This document shows positions 21,634 to 32,708 of a DNA stretch of 64,000 bases, one piece after another. The position numbers and the translations under genes are program-made. Location of the stretch: assembly GCA_032718475.1 (NCBI GenBank), contig JAUCBJ010003704.1, forward strand, positions 1 through 64,000. Reading direction: 5' to 3'. The stretch is from Nemertoderma westbladi (lineage: Eukaryota; Xenacoelomorpha; Nemertodermatida; Nemertodermatidae). The notes under the pieces were generated by a model. That model saw only the letters and a program-made list of their open reading frames with translations, was not told the origin of the DNA and ran no database searches. The stretch's first letter is position 1. Each line of letters opens with the position of its first letter.

Positions 21634-22138
21634 TTTGGTTGAACAAATGGTTGATTACTGCAGACTGCTACCGGAATATTGGATGGAGTGAGTAAAACGG
21701 AATAGGTGATTTTAATTAGATCGGATTTTAATCAACCTTGATTTAACCCATCTGTCCCGGGCTATTTTACAACGTAATTGGCCCGGGGGGGGGGGGGGGG
21801 GGTCATTTTAGATCTTGGCTCAAAAATTACAATTTTGATGGTACAAGCTCGCTGGTCACGATAAAACTTGTTTAAAATATTTTCTGGCGATGCAACCATC
21901 ATTTTTGGTGCTATTTTGGTCCCCCAGGACGAAACGTAAGTAAAAAATGTTAAACTAAACAATTTTGTGTTTGTTTTGATAATTCTGAATGTATACGGGT
22001 TTTCGAGGACGCTGATCGGTGAAACTATCTCATGATCGATCTCACGATGAAACTAGTTAAAAATATTTATGGTAATTCTTACAGCCTATAATAATTCAGG
22101 AAAATCGGCTGATTATAACAAAATCAAACCAGCTATTT
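21634..22138. other. Non-coding region with an 18-base G run
   Basis: Contains a run of 18 G at 21785-21802 preceded by CGTAATTGGCCC. Related sequence (CTACGTAATTGGCCCGGGG, TAGATCTTGG, GGGTTTTCG) occurs at 24600-24710, so this is part of a dispersed repeat. No gene was seen. Confidence 0.5.
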
Positions 22139-22380
22139 AGTATAAAAGTATACAGGAAGTAGGACAGTACTGGTGGTCTGGTATTGCTACCAGTAGTATA
22201 CTAAGGTTGAATTGAATTGCCGACCTATTGTCTGTTAGTTGCTTCTTGCTGCTACCCGTACATAAAAGTATACAGGAAGTAGGACAGTACTGGTGGTCTG
22301 GTATTGCTACCAGTAGTATACTAAGGTTGAATTGAATTGCCGACCTATTGTCTGTTAGTTGCTTGTTGCTGCTACCTGTA
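22139..22380. repeat. Two-copy 120-bp tandem duplication
   Basis: Copies at about 22141-22260 and 22261-22380 start ATAAAAGTATACAGGAAG and are almost identical (GCTTCTTGC against GCTTGTTGC). No conserved coding potential. Confidence 0.9.
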
Positions 22381-23523
22381 CTAAACATTAAACCGAAAGT
22401 AAATGAACTAAACATTGAAAATATATAAATAACTTGCAGGTAATGTAATAGAGGTGTAGTGTGTAGTGGTATCGGTATGATGTTCACTGTTGACAGCAAG
22501 TAATACCAGAACACCCAGTAATATAAATGGACAGAAATCTGTTTAGAATAAGATTCAAGTGACTGTGTGTTCTTTTGGTTTAATAATTACACAAAAGTTT
22601 TTGTATTAGTCCACAATGAAAATATATTCGTCCAATTGCGGACCTTTTCTCACTTTTTGGGGGGTGCAGCTGCACCCCTTGCACCCCATTGGCGCCGGCC
22701 ATGGAATTCACACACCGTCAATCGATGATATGCTAGGGGAATCCAGGTTCTTAAGTCAGATTTTGGTTTTTATAGATTTAACTTACAATCACAATATACT
22801 TTATCAACTGGAGATTCCGGACTTAAGGTTGGAATGCTCGATCCTCCATCCTAGCTCGTACCTCGTATATAAATTAATGTTTGCTGAGGTTGGCGCGACA
22901 ACCACAGATAAATTTCAAGTTGAGTTTCGTTGTCAAAAGTTATTCAACTAAAGCTGTAAAGTCTTCATTACTTCACTATAGGCCTTGTAGAGTGCAGCTG
23001 TTATGTGATATGCTCTCATCTAAAGTTATGTGCTATTATTACAATAACTCGCTGTAATTTTGAAATGGAATAAACAATTTATTAATTAAACGCGATGGAA
23101 CTTTAAAACCGTTTTCAGATTTGAAATCCCATTTAAATTGAAAAGCTGACGCAACGAAAAACTCAAAAACTGTGTCACTTATGAGGCGTAGACTTTACGG
23201 ACCGATACATTAAAGGAAACGACGGTGAATTAATTAGAAAAGGGTAACTCATTATCACAATATATAATATATTATATATACAAATAAATTATGCAAATTT
23301 ATAGAAAAATAATAACTCGTACAAAAACAATTTTACGGGAGTGATGCATTTGTAAAATAATGTGCGTACACTGGGCAGGGAGTAGGGATGCTATATGCAG
23401 GTAGAAGCTGGGTAAGGGATGGTAGATAGATAGGTAAGGTAGATAGGCCGCATCCAGTAGAATAAAAATAAGAGTTAGGAGGAATTGAAGGTAGCGATCA
23501 AATGGAATAAATACGCTTTAAAC
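22381..23523. other. Intergenic, with an isolated satellite-like monomer
   Basis: No gene was recognised. At 22704-22732 the sequence GAATTCACACACCGTCAATC followed by GATGATATGC resembles one 40-bp satellite monomer, well outside the main array. An AGATAGATAGG-type simple stretch lies near 23420-23450. One short open frame at 22616-22951 has no recognisable features. Confidence 0.45.
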
Positions 23524-24210
23524 TTAAACATCAACCTGTGTGAACGTTGGTATTTTATCCTTTATTATCGGTAAAGAGAGTTTGCCCCCATTATCTGCGA
23601 GACAACCAATAGTGTCCCAAACCTGGGAGCGTCGGTTGCCCTTGGTTACGTGGCTTGCGAGCGGCTGTAACAACGGTTTTAGGTAGCGGTTTAGGTTGGG
23701 ACCGACAACCGTAGATAACTGATTGAGAGCCGATAGTCCAGCGAGAAACACAGAGTCATTCTTGGAAGCCTGAGGAACAGAAAGTAATTACTATATAAAA
23801 AAAAACAATAAGACACCTACACTCTCTCTCTAAATTAGAATATTATAAACCGAAGATACACTTCTAAATAAAATGTTTTTTTAATGATATATCACCCACG
23901 TACGTACATGAATCTGGGACCAAATAGAAGCCAACGCCCAATGGTTTGATGGTGAATTCAAAAGATTCCCTATATTTTGCTGTATATTTCCCTTTTCAAA
24001 TAAACTACAACTTTGTGGCAAAATTTACTTTTATAGGGAACTTATATGACACCAGTGGTAGTTATGGCAACTAACCAACGCGGCTCGGATTGGTGGAATC
24101 AATTTATCGAGAATTGGAGTGGCTTTCTCATTGGCGTCTGATTGGTTCAATAATTCGCTGACTCCAGTCCTAGCAACGAACGTGTACGGATGTCTTGTCT
24201 CTGACAACCC
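23524..24210 (-). CDS. PACRGL: PACRG-like protein (PACRGL), last two exons, partial
   Basis: Two coding exons on the minus strand: 24210-24076 (45 codons) and 23769-23524 (81 codons plus stop), separated by a 306-bp intron with a GTTAGT donor and CCTCAG acceptor. The upstream exon starts after a TATCTTTCAG acceptor. The product matches the C-terminal half of PACRGL: GL.ETRHPYTFV at the start, KLIPPIRAAL at the junction, SALNQLSTVVGPNLN, and a final SLPIIKDKIPTF. PACRG-family proteins have armadillo-like helical folds. PACRG itself is an axonemal microtubule inner protein, while the role of PACRGL is less clear. The exons encoding the N-terminal half were not found in the window. I chose the exon ends because they preserve the family's residue spacing exactly. 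Confidence 0.85.
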
Positions 24211-25567
24211 CTGAAAGATAAACAACTATTGAGTAATAATGTAATAGTTTTTGAAACAGAAACACGACATTACACACTAATTACATGATCGATATTAAAT
24301 AAACCACAAATAAAGCTGAGATAACCGCACTTTGGGACGTTTCTCGACTGCAATTCAGCTGCATACCGAGTGTTGTCTGAATGGGAATCATATCAGAGTA
24401 GAGATATTTGTGTGCTAAAGTTCCAGGTCTGGCATTCAGTTAGTGACCAATGAAGAATCTAGTGACTCATTTTTTGTGAAATAAATACTAGTAAGAATTT
24501 TTAAAATTTCGAAAGCCAACTTTACTAATGAGATCGATCAGCATTGGTGATTTTTCCGGAAGCAGGAAAGCCCTATCTGGCCACGTGGCGAGGTCTATTT
24601 TTACTACGTAATTGGCCCGGGGTGTGGTCTTTATAAATTGTTTAGATCTTGGCAGAAAAATAAAAATTTTGAATGTAAGGGTTTTCGGGGTCACTGATCC
24701 AAAGATTTGCCAGAACCAAGTGAAGCCATTGGTTAATTTAGCCAACCAATAAAAAATCGGAATGCTGGGTTTTGGAATGAAGCATGTGCTAAAAACATGT
24801 GAGATACACGGTTTTGGCAATTTCAAAAACCTATTTCATCTTCTTCAAATGCTTAGAAATTTTACTGACAGACGCGGAACAGACACATGCAGAACATTCC
24901 ATTTTACAGACAGACGCATTCCTGAGTCAGATGATATATAAAACTCGATTTTTTCCAAATTTGGAGATATTGGTTTTGCAATGAAAGAGCCGAGGTGCAC
25001 ATACACACATTGCAGGGACTGGCATCGAATCGAATCGAAAGCAATTTTTCGTCTTCGATTTTCCATATATTTTTTGATTCGATTTCGATTCAATTCGACT
25101 CAGGTAAAAAATGTCGACTTCGATTCGAATATTCGACCTTTGAATATTAACTTAATTATTTGTCATTAAATATACATTATAAATTTTATTCTTAAATTGT
25201 TACTCTGAATTGGAACTTCATAAATTTAATCACAATGGTTGAAAGAGCATCGAAGTAGAAAAGGTTGGCAAGTAGGCCTAATGTAATTAGTGCAAAATCA
25301 ATTCACACCTCAAAAGTTATTGTATCTTTTTAGTGTTGTGTGCACGGTGTATACCAAAACATAATTCAATATCCAATATTAGTTTATGTACGAAGTTAAG
25401 CGGTTCTCTAATCACGTAATAAATATTCGAGAACACTAAATTATTTAACATTGACTAAGGCAGCATCAAGAGTTGAATAGTACAATAATTTTAATTGCAG
25501 TAACCATGGAAGCAATATAGTAAAATACCAGTTAAATTTATTTTGAGTTATAATTTATTTTATTTAA
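24211..25567. other. Non-coding region upstream of the PACRGL exons
   Basis: Holds the second copy of the GTAATTGGCCCGGGG repeat (24600-24710) and TTCGATTCGA-rich low-complexity sequence (25020-25110). No further PACRGL exon could be recognised by eye. Exons under 60 codons could be missed. Confidence 0.45.
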
Positions 25568-26590
25568 AGTGTCTTCTTTTGGACATTTCGCAATAATGGC
25601 GAAATGTAATACCACACTTCCACCTCCATGGCTCGCCCCACTCACCTCGTTAAGGCGCCCATCCCCATGGGTCGCCCGACTCACCTCGTTCAAAGCCTCC
25701 TCCACTCACACCTCCATGGCTCGCCCACATACACTTGCTAGTCCCGTCACTGCAAACTGGATAATAAAGAAGCACTCATTAACCAAATGGAAATAATGCA
25801 TTCTAGAATACGGTAATTGAAGTTGTTTCCATGTCATTAACTACTTTGCAGCGTTACGCCCTATAGGCCGCAACTCCTATAGGCCGTTGCGAGTAATTCA
25901 CCAGAACGCCGTTAAGTTGACATAATGTAACAAAAATAAGTAGTTAACATGTCCATTCATTTATTTGTATTATCAAATTATCTAATATTAGCTAGAACAT
26001 AAAAATGTAATGTAATATAATTATTTTGCTACATTATGTCAGCGTTCTGGTGAATTACTCGCAACGCTGCAAAGTACTAGCTTGCAGCGTTGCGGCCTAT
26101 AGGACGGAACGCTGCAAAGTAATCAATGACATGGATACAACTTCAATTACCGTATTCTAGAATGCACTATTTCCATTTATATTAATGCGTGCTGCTTTAT
26201 TCAATAAAGCAGCACGTTTTTGCATAATGTGTGTGTCTAGTTTGAAGTGACGGGACTAGCTACTGTATGTAAATAATTGTTTAACGTGTAAGACTGTATT
26301 CCACGTCCTATAGTAGACATTTTAGAGAAAATGAGCAAAGAAAATATGGCGACAGTCCGACAGTGTTCACTAAAACTGAAGTGACACAGACGCGACGGTG
26401 AATAAGTTTGCTTCAGTCAACTAAAGTCAAGATGGATTAATGATTTATCACATCCATGCAGGAGATAACTTCAAATAACTTTAATTAGATTTAAATGTGT
26501 AATTAATACTGTGTGTACCTGTTAATAAATTACACTTATATTCGATATAGTAGATGATTAAAATGTTTAAATGAGCATCCATAAAATCCT
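25568..26590. repeat. ~1-kb palindromic (foldback) element
   Basis: The left arm (25568-25935) and right arm (about 26030-26350, continuing to 26590) are reverse complements around a loop of about 95 bp. Shared landmarks are TAGTCCCGTCACTGCAAAC, CTTTGCAGCGTT, AATTCACCAGAACGC and GACATAATGTA. The left arm holds an extra 25610-25735 insert with repeated CCATGGCTCGCCC / ACTCACCTCG words. The single-arm relative at 3718-4226 lacks that insert. No ORF. Confidence 0.75.
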
Positions 26591-27984
26591 TTTTTCACAT
26601 ATCGAACAATGATAAGGTGACATCGTAACCATAGAGCCAGAATAACACATACCACAATTTTTAAAAAAAAATTTTTTTCACCAAAATTACTCAAGATGGC
26701 GTTCTACATCTTATGTTAAAATCTCAGACTTGTATGTCAGTCCATTTAGGAGATATGGAAAACCAGAACAACCCTCACAACATATAAGTTGAAAACTGTT
26801 AGAGGTAAAACAATACATAGTACATACCACACTTTGCTCTATCATACTTTGCCAGTAAAACCACCATTCAATAGTCGAGGAATGACGTGAGTTCTTATGT
26901 TTCTGTGATAAAATCCTAGAGGTAAAACAACACACACAGACTAGAGTTAATGTTAAATTTCAGTATGTGTTGTTTTGTCTCTTTGGAAAATAACGAAAAA
27001 AACAGTTTTTTTCATTAACAAAATTTATTCTGAATGCTAGCCAATATTATAAAATGTATCATTGTATCTTCCCAGACCTCTGTCGAAAAAATTAGGAGAC
27101 GGGATCCATATCGTGCAAGCATTTCCCATGGGTTTGTGATGAAATTTTTTTTACTAAAACATAGCTTTGAATGGTTAGACAATGCTAAAATCAAGATTAA
27201 CTGAAATAAGATGCAGGGAGGTAGACGTACAAAATGTTATGCCAATATTTCAATATGCCCTAGGCGTAATCAATTGAATGATCGATTGATGAGTTCTGCC
27301 GGGCTTAAGATTTTGTGTGATATCTCAAGAACTACTAGCTTAGCACTTGTTTTGAAGGTATGTACACCCACTAAATCGATGATTGCGGTTCAAATAAGCC
27401 TACAATTAACTCTGTACGACTAACAGAAGCCTTCATATCAGCAAACTCCATTATATTCTTGGCAAGCGATCAAAGGTGTCTAAAAGCTCAACTTCAGGGT
27501 GTTTGAGCTACCTCTAAATATATATCATATGTGCTCAAATTTTACTCAAGGTGTTTTTTTGATCAGAATAAAGGACTTGGGGGGGGGGGGGGGGGGGGGG
27601 TCAGAGGTGAATTTTTGCAACTTTTGAATTTTACATTGAAATAAGGACCACCCTAATATATATCATTAATTATTACAGTATAAATGGAATTTTAAGCAAA
27701 TATACATACCAAAATAATAACTTGTTACAAAAGGACATACGATATATTCATTCAGTAATCAATTACACTAGACAAAATGAAAATTATTTATAGACACGAG
27801 TATACTTCAATTAATTGTCTTAAAATTAATTATTATAAAGCATAATAAGGAATTTTAAGGATAGGTCTATCCGAATTTTAATCAAAATACATATACAATA
27901 ATAATTGTGGCAATAATAATAACGATGGTATAATAATAAAAGTACCGAATAAAAACTAACTAACACCATAGGAAGCTAAGGACA
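26591..27984. other. Non-coding region with a 22-base G run
   Basis: AT-rich sequence with no convincing ORF. A run of 22 G occupies 27579-27600. Two GAGGTAAAACAA(T/C)ACA words lie 120 bp apart (26805 and 26921), suggesting a small diverged duplication. Confidence 0.45.
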
Positions 27985-29120
27985 GAATCTCGTATGCCGC
28001 AGACATAACGGACTTTTGGTCCGGCGAGTTCACAGACTGGACTGGACTCAGGCTCAGACTGGGGAGAGCCACAGCCACAAATCCGTTCACCTTCAGGGAT
28101 CATACGCCATCTGGCGAGCTCAACAGGAATTCGGGTTGACATGAGGCGCAGCCGGGTCCACGCTATATGGTGAGCTTCCCGATAGACTGTGTGGGAATCT
28201 CTGTAAAATTTGTGAATGGTAAGAGATGGATTACAGTCAAGATAAAAGGATCGGCGTGTTGTAGTATATAGTGTTTATTTATTACATTGCTGCGCACTTT
28301 TGTTAGCCCAAACTTGATATGATTAGAATCAGCGAGCAAGAGTTCTTCCACCACAATACCCAAAGGGGTCCTTGACAAAATACATAGATTTAGGGCAAAC
28401 AAAAGTGGTGCATGCAACTCCTCATCCTGTACTGCCTCTGCTTAATCCAATATTCTGGTGGGGGGAACCATGTTTCAACAAGGACTGTGTCAAGACATGT
28501 ATTAGACCTAACACCGATAGTGGCACGCAGTAACAGTTTTGCAATGTGATTTAAGTTCCCACCAATCCATGTATCTCCGCCATAAGTTAAAGCAGACACC
28601 ATGCAAGCTCTAAATACCTTCATCTTTACCCAAAGTGGGCTATATTCATGTTTGGCCAAAAATGAGTAGTATTTCGTAATGTGTCTTTGCTTCTCACTAA
28701 TTTGAGTAATTTAGGCCACCGGATTGGTTTATCGGAGAACCAAGATATATGTATTCATGGTAGTTATTAATAACTAGTAAACCATCATGGTCATAATAAT
28801 TTATTACAATGTCTTCACTTCACGATCATTGGCGGATACTGACCCTATGGCCATAAATTTTGTTTTCGATCTGTTATTTACCATACCGTAATTTCTGAAA
28901 AATTCCACTAACACAAGCACCTTTTCAATGCATTTCGAACGGCTAGTAGCAATAATGACCGAATCATCCATCAGCAACAATATGTGCAATGATAACAAGA
29001 AAACTGTCTATCGTCATTGTCTTTAGAGCATGGATAAGGGGATCAATAAAGATAGTAAATAGGAAACAACTTCCAGGGGCCCCACTGAAGTACACATTCG
29101 GGGCGACATTTACAGTCCAC
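27985..29120 (-). pseudogene. Decayed non-LTR retrotransposon reverse transcriptase, 3' half
   Basis: Fragments in changing frames read, in order along the minus strand, as the second half of a LINE polymerase. First comes a catalytic-box region LLMDDSVIIATSRS, then NYGMVNNRSKTKFMAIG (~28998-28804). Next is KMKVFRACMVSALTYGGDTW (28659-28390), the usual post-polymerase segment. Then come AHHIAWTRLRLMS and the Cys-containing ERICGCGSPQSE (28190-27985), the C-terminal zinc-finger region. Several stops and frameshifts separate them. It differs from the LINE at 8893-11424 and is much older. The clade is not assigned. Confidence 0.7.
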
Positions 29121-29758
29121 GTTACCATATCAACAAACCAAATACGACAATTTAATACGAATTTAATTTACAGAATGCAGTGTCTATCTATCCGTGTACA
29201 TGTATCTATCTATCTATGGGCTTACAATATCAAATATGCAGATATGGCAGTATGGGCTTACGATTACGACTGTACGACGACGATCAACCAACCTGCAACA
29301 AAATCACTAAAACAGGTTCAAATGGCACAGCTTCTATATCTGTGTGCCATTGGAGTTTATGTCTCACCGATCCGTGAACTAAATGACAAGGGATGCCACC
29401 ATTGGTGTAAATTGTAGCGAACGCTGTGGCAGCTATCTGCTTTGAGCTGAACTAAAAATATTAAAACAATAATGCTGTAATGGGAAATTCAGTAATTACA
29501 GAATTAGTTACCAGTACTTACAATCCGTTCACTTTTCAGCACTACAATACAATAGCGTCAATAGGCCTATTGTTTTATCAGACTCTAAGATTATTGCAAG
29601 TTTAGGCCTAAACTTTAAAAACTTTCCACTCGGACTCACCCTCGCCAGTGTTGTAGTGGGTTTGTTTTCTTTTTGCCTAGTCCTAGGCGTTTCAGCCTAT
29701 CAAATCAAAACTAATTCAGTGAATACTCACACTTGGCTGCAGCTGCATTGCATACTTC
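29121..29758. other. Intergenic, no gene seen
   Basis: Includes a short TATC/ATCT simple stretch near 29190-29220. No coding signal. Confidence 0.4.
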
Positions 29759-29766
29759 TGTGGGCC

Positions 29767-30676
29767 CCAGGTTGGAATTCATGCATGAGCGCGCAGCGGC
29801 GCAGGTACGCTTTGTTGTTTTGAAATCACCGCGCACCTGAAATTGGCTCGTCGCGCACCTCATCATATGTCATAATCCAAACAAAATCGCGCAGCTCATG
29901 TCATGCATATCTCAAAAAATCGCACAGTTCATAAGAACAATTTTACATTCCTATTTTACAAGTTTGAGCGTTTTAAGCTTATCTTTACGTCTGTCTGTCT
30001 GTACGTTGAATCTAGGCTTACATAATAAATGTAATTTTTGCAACATCAAAATTGTTAATATTAAAAAATATTTTTTTAATCCACTACTATGGTGGCCCAT
30101 CGGGCTCACTGCTTTTATAACAGAAAATATTATTTTAGATTACAAACAAAACATGTACCGGTAATTTCAAAAAAACGAATATTGAAATAGGTACCAGTCT
30201 GCCAATAATACTTTGTATAGGCCTACCTAACAATTAGGCTTAAACATACAGTTGGCTTATAATTAAGTCATACTTATAATACATTGTTACTTTCTGACTT
30301 TACCTGTTTACTAACGTAACATCGGCATAGCATAGACCTAATAACAATACAACAATAGAGTACTGTAGTTAAAATAAATAGACAAATTCAGCTCCAGTTG
30401 TCGGTATTACAGTATTATGGTGAAGTGATTTGACTGTTTGAAGAATTGGAAATGAGAAAGTAATGCGAGCGTAGCGAGCGAAATTTTTTTGTGTATTTTC
30501 GTGATTTCAATTAATTTGTGGTGCGCATCAGAGGCAGAGCTGCGCGCTGAGGCGCAACGCGCACCTGTCTCACACCCGAACGCGCACCTGTCTCACCCAA
30601 ACGCGCAACGCGCATCTGGTTTGCGGTGATTCGCGCAGGTACGCGTCCGAGCTTTGCAGCATGAATTCCAACCTGG
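29767..30676. mobile_element. Non-autonomous hAT-like DNA transposon (910 bp)
   Basis: Terminal inverted repeats CCAGGTTGGAATTCATGC (29767-) and GCATGAATTCCAACCTGG (-30676) are perfect over 18 bp. They are flanked by the 8-bp direct repeat TGTGGGCC at 29759-29766 and 30677-30684, the duplication length of the hAT superfamily. Subterminal regions on both sides are rich in GCGCACCTG / GCGCAGGT words, typical of transposase-binding clusters. The interior is AT-rich without a transposase, so the element needs an enzyme from elsewhere. hAT ends usually begin CA, so the assignment rests on the 8-bp duplication. Confidence 0.88.
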
Positions 30677-30684
30677 TGTGGGCC

Positions 30685-31242
30685 TACTTCAGTACTTTGA
30701 AATAGAATAATCTGATAATCTAACCTAACCTTGTAAGTTTGTATTTGTAACCATCCTGCCAGACTTACACTTGCAGCTGCACCTGCAGTACTGTAGCTGT
30801 CTGGCCTTAGGCCTACCGTACTGAACTAATACTGTAATACAGTCAGACAGTATTATAAACAATAAACTCTCTCAATTCCTGCTCTCAAGCTCAACATTGA
30901 ACATTAACTGATTAACTAAGTCTGTAAGTACTGAAGTACTAGTACAGTAGTGCTGTAATACTGTAATATTGCTGTCTGGCTGTACAGCTGCAGGCCTATT
31001 GCTGTATTGTATTTTCAATGCTCAACCTGACAGCCTGATTAGACTTGCACACTTGAGACTTACCGGATCCACAGTTCGAGGATTAATACGACTGGAAGGT
31101 TTACCATGAGGCAGCATCGAAGACGATGTGGAACCTGTACCGGTAGCTGATCTCATACTGCTGTAGGTACTGCAGTACTGCTGTACCCTGGTACCACGTA
31201 CAGACGTTCCTGCCTACAGCTCCAGACAGCCAGAAGCCAGAT
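30685..31242. other. Intergenic, CTG/TAC-rich low-complexity sequence
   Basis: Repetitive GTACTG/CTGTA words without a fixed period. No gene was seen. Confidence 0.4.
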
Positions 31243-31742
31243 ATTAATGAGGGACACAAACATTAATGAGGGACACAAACATTAATGAGGGACACTAACA
31301 TTAATGAGGGGCACAAACATTAATGAGGGACACACATTAATGAGGGGCACAAACATTAATGAGGGACACACATTAATGAGGGACACAAACATTAATGAGG
31401 GACACAAATATTAATGAGGGACACAAACATTAATGAGGGACACAAACATTAATGAGGGACACAAACATTAATGGGGGACATAAACATTAATGAGGGACAA
31501 AAACATTAATGAGGGACACACATTAATGAGGGACACAAACATTAATGAGGGACACAAATATTAATGAGGGACAAAAACATTAATGAGGTGCACAAACATT
31601 AATGAGGGACACACATTAATGAGGGAGACACAAACATTAATGAGGGACACAAATATTAATGAGGGACACAAACATTAATGAGGGACACAAACATTAATGA
31701 GAGACACAAACATTAATGAGGGACACAAACATTAATGGGGGG
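31243..31742 (+). repeat. 19-bp minisatellite, left array
   Basis: About 27 copies of ATTAATGAGGGACACAAAC, with 17-bp variants (ACACATTAATGAGGG) and point changes. The same repeat occurs inverted at 32484-32708. Confidence 0.95.
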
Positions 31743-32483
31743 ACACCTTAATAGTTAATAGACACCTTACTAATTTGTATATGCCTAGGGGCCATACATA
31801 TGCTTAATCCGGCTCTGGGGGACACCTTAATAGGGGTCAATGCTTCCCAATGAATATTAATAAGGGCGATGGTGATCCTTGCCGTCAGACATATTAGATA
31901 TTGATTAGCTGAAAAACTACTACCATGGGAACGTGACCTCTGGTACAGCGGCGGTGTAGACAATTACAATTCCATGTAGTTGCAGAACGTACTTGTGGAT
32001 GCTTATTAAGCTATTTTTATTTTTGTTGCCGTTGCGTTGGAGGGTAATATACGGTGTGGGATAGTGAAAATGGTAGGTACTGGTAGCCGTAATAATAAAA
32101 CTATTTAAACTATTCCATATAAATCCGGCGTGGTAGAAATAGTTTTGATGCATTTGTGGTATAAGTTTCTGTGATGGAACTTGTAATAATATACAGTATA
32201 TTGCAGATTGATTGACTTTTTTAAGTGTCTAAGATTAATCCTTAATTAAATTATTTACTCCTGTTATCAAATAAATAGCTCAACTCCAATTCATTTATTA
32301 ATAAATAATCAGAAAGGACATTTCTTCACACGATACGAAATGCGATACGAAAAATTCTAAGATACGCAAATGAACAAAGATACTCTGAACAAGGTAGCTA
32401 GCTCACTTTCAATTATGTAGATGGAAGGAATATCTACCAGACTACTACTCCACTCACGCACTACTTTAATCAAAGGGCACGTT
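31743..32483. other. Spacer between the opposed 19-bp arrays
   Basis: About 740 bp of sequence with no recognised gene. A GGGGGACACCTTAATA word at its left side looks like a decayed array edge. Confidence 0.5.
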
Positions 32484-32708
32484 CCTCATTAACGTGTCCC
32501 TCAATAATGTTTGTGTCCCTCAATTAATGTTTGTGTCCCTCATTAATGTTTGTGTCCCTCAATAATGTTTGTGTCACTCATTAATGTTTGTGTCCCTCAT
32601 TAATGATTGTGTCCCTAATTAAAGTGTGTCCCTCATTAATGTTAGTGTCCCTCATTAATGTTTGTGTCCCTCATTAATGTTTGTGTCCCACATTAATGTT
32701 TGTGTCCT
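32484..32708 (-). repeat. 19-bp minisatellite, right array (inverted)
   Basis: About 12 copies of TTTGTGTCCCTCATTAATG, the reverse complement of the left array's unit, so the pair can fold back on itself. Confidence 0.93.

Noticed and set aside
22616-22951. 111-codon plus-strand frame
   Set aside because: No motif. It overlaps a stray satellite monomer and shows no codon or domain support.
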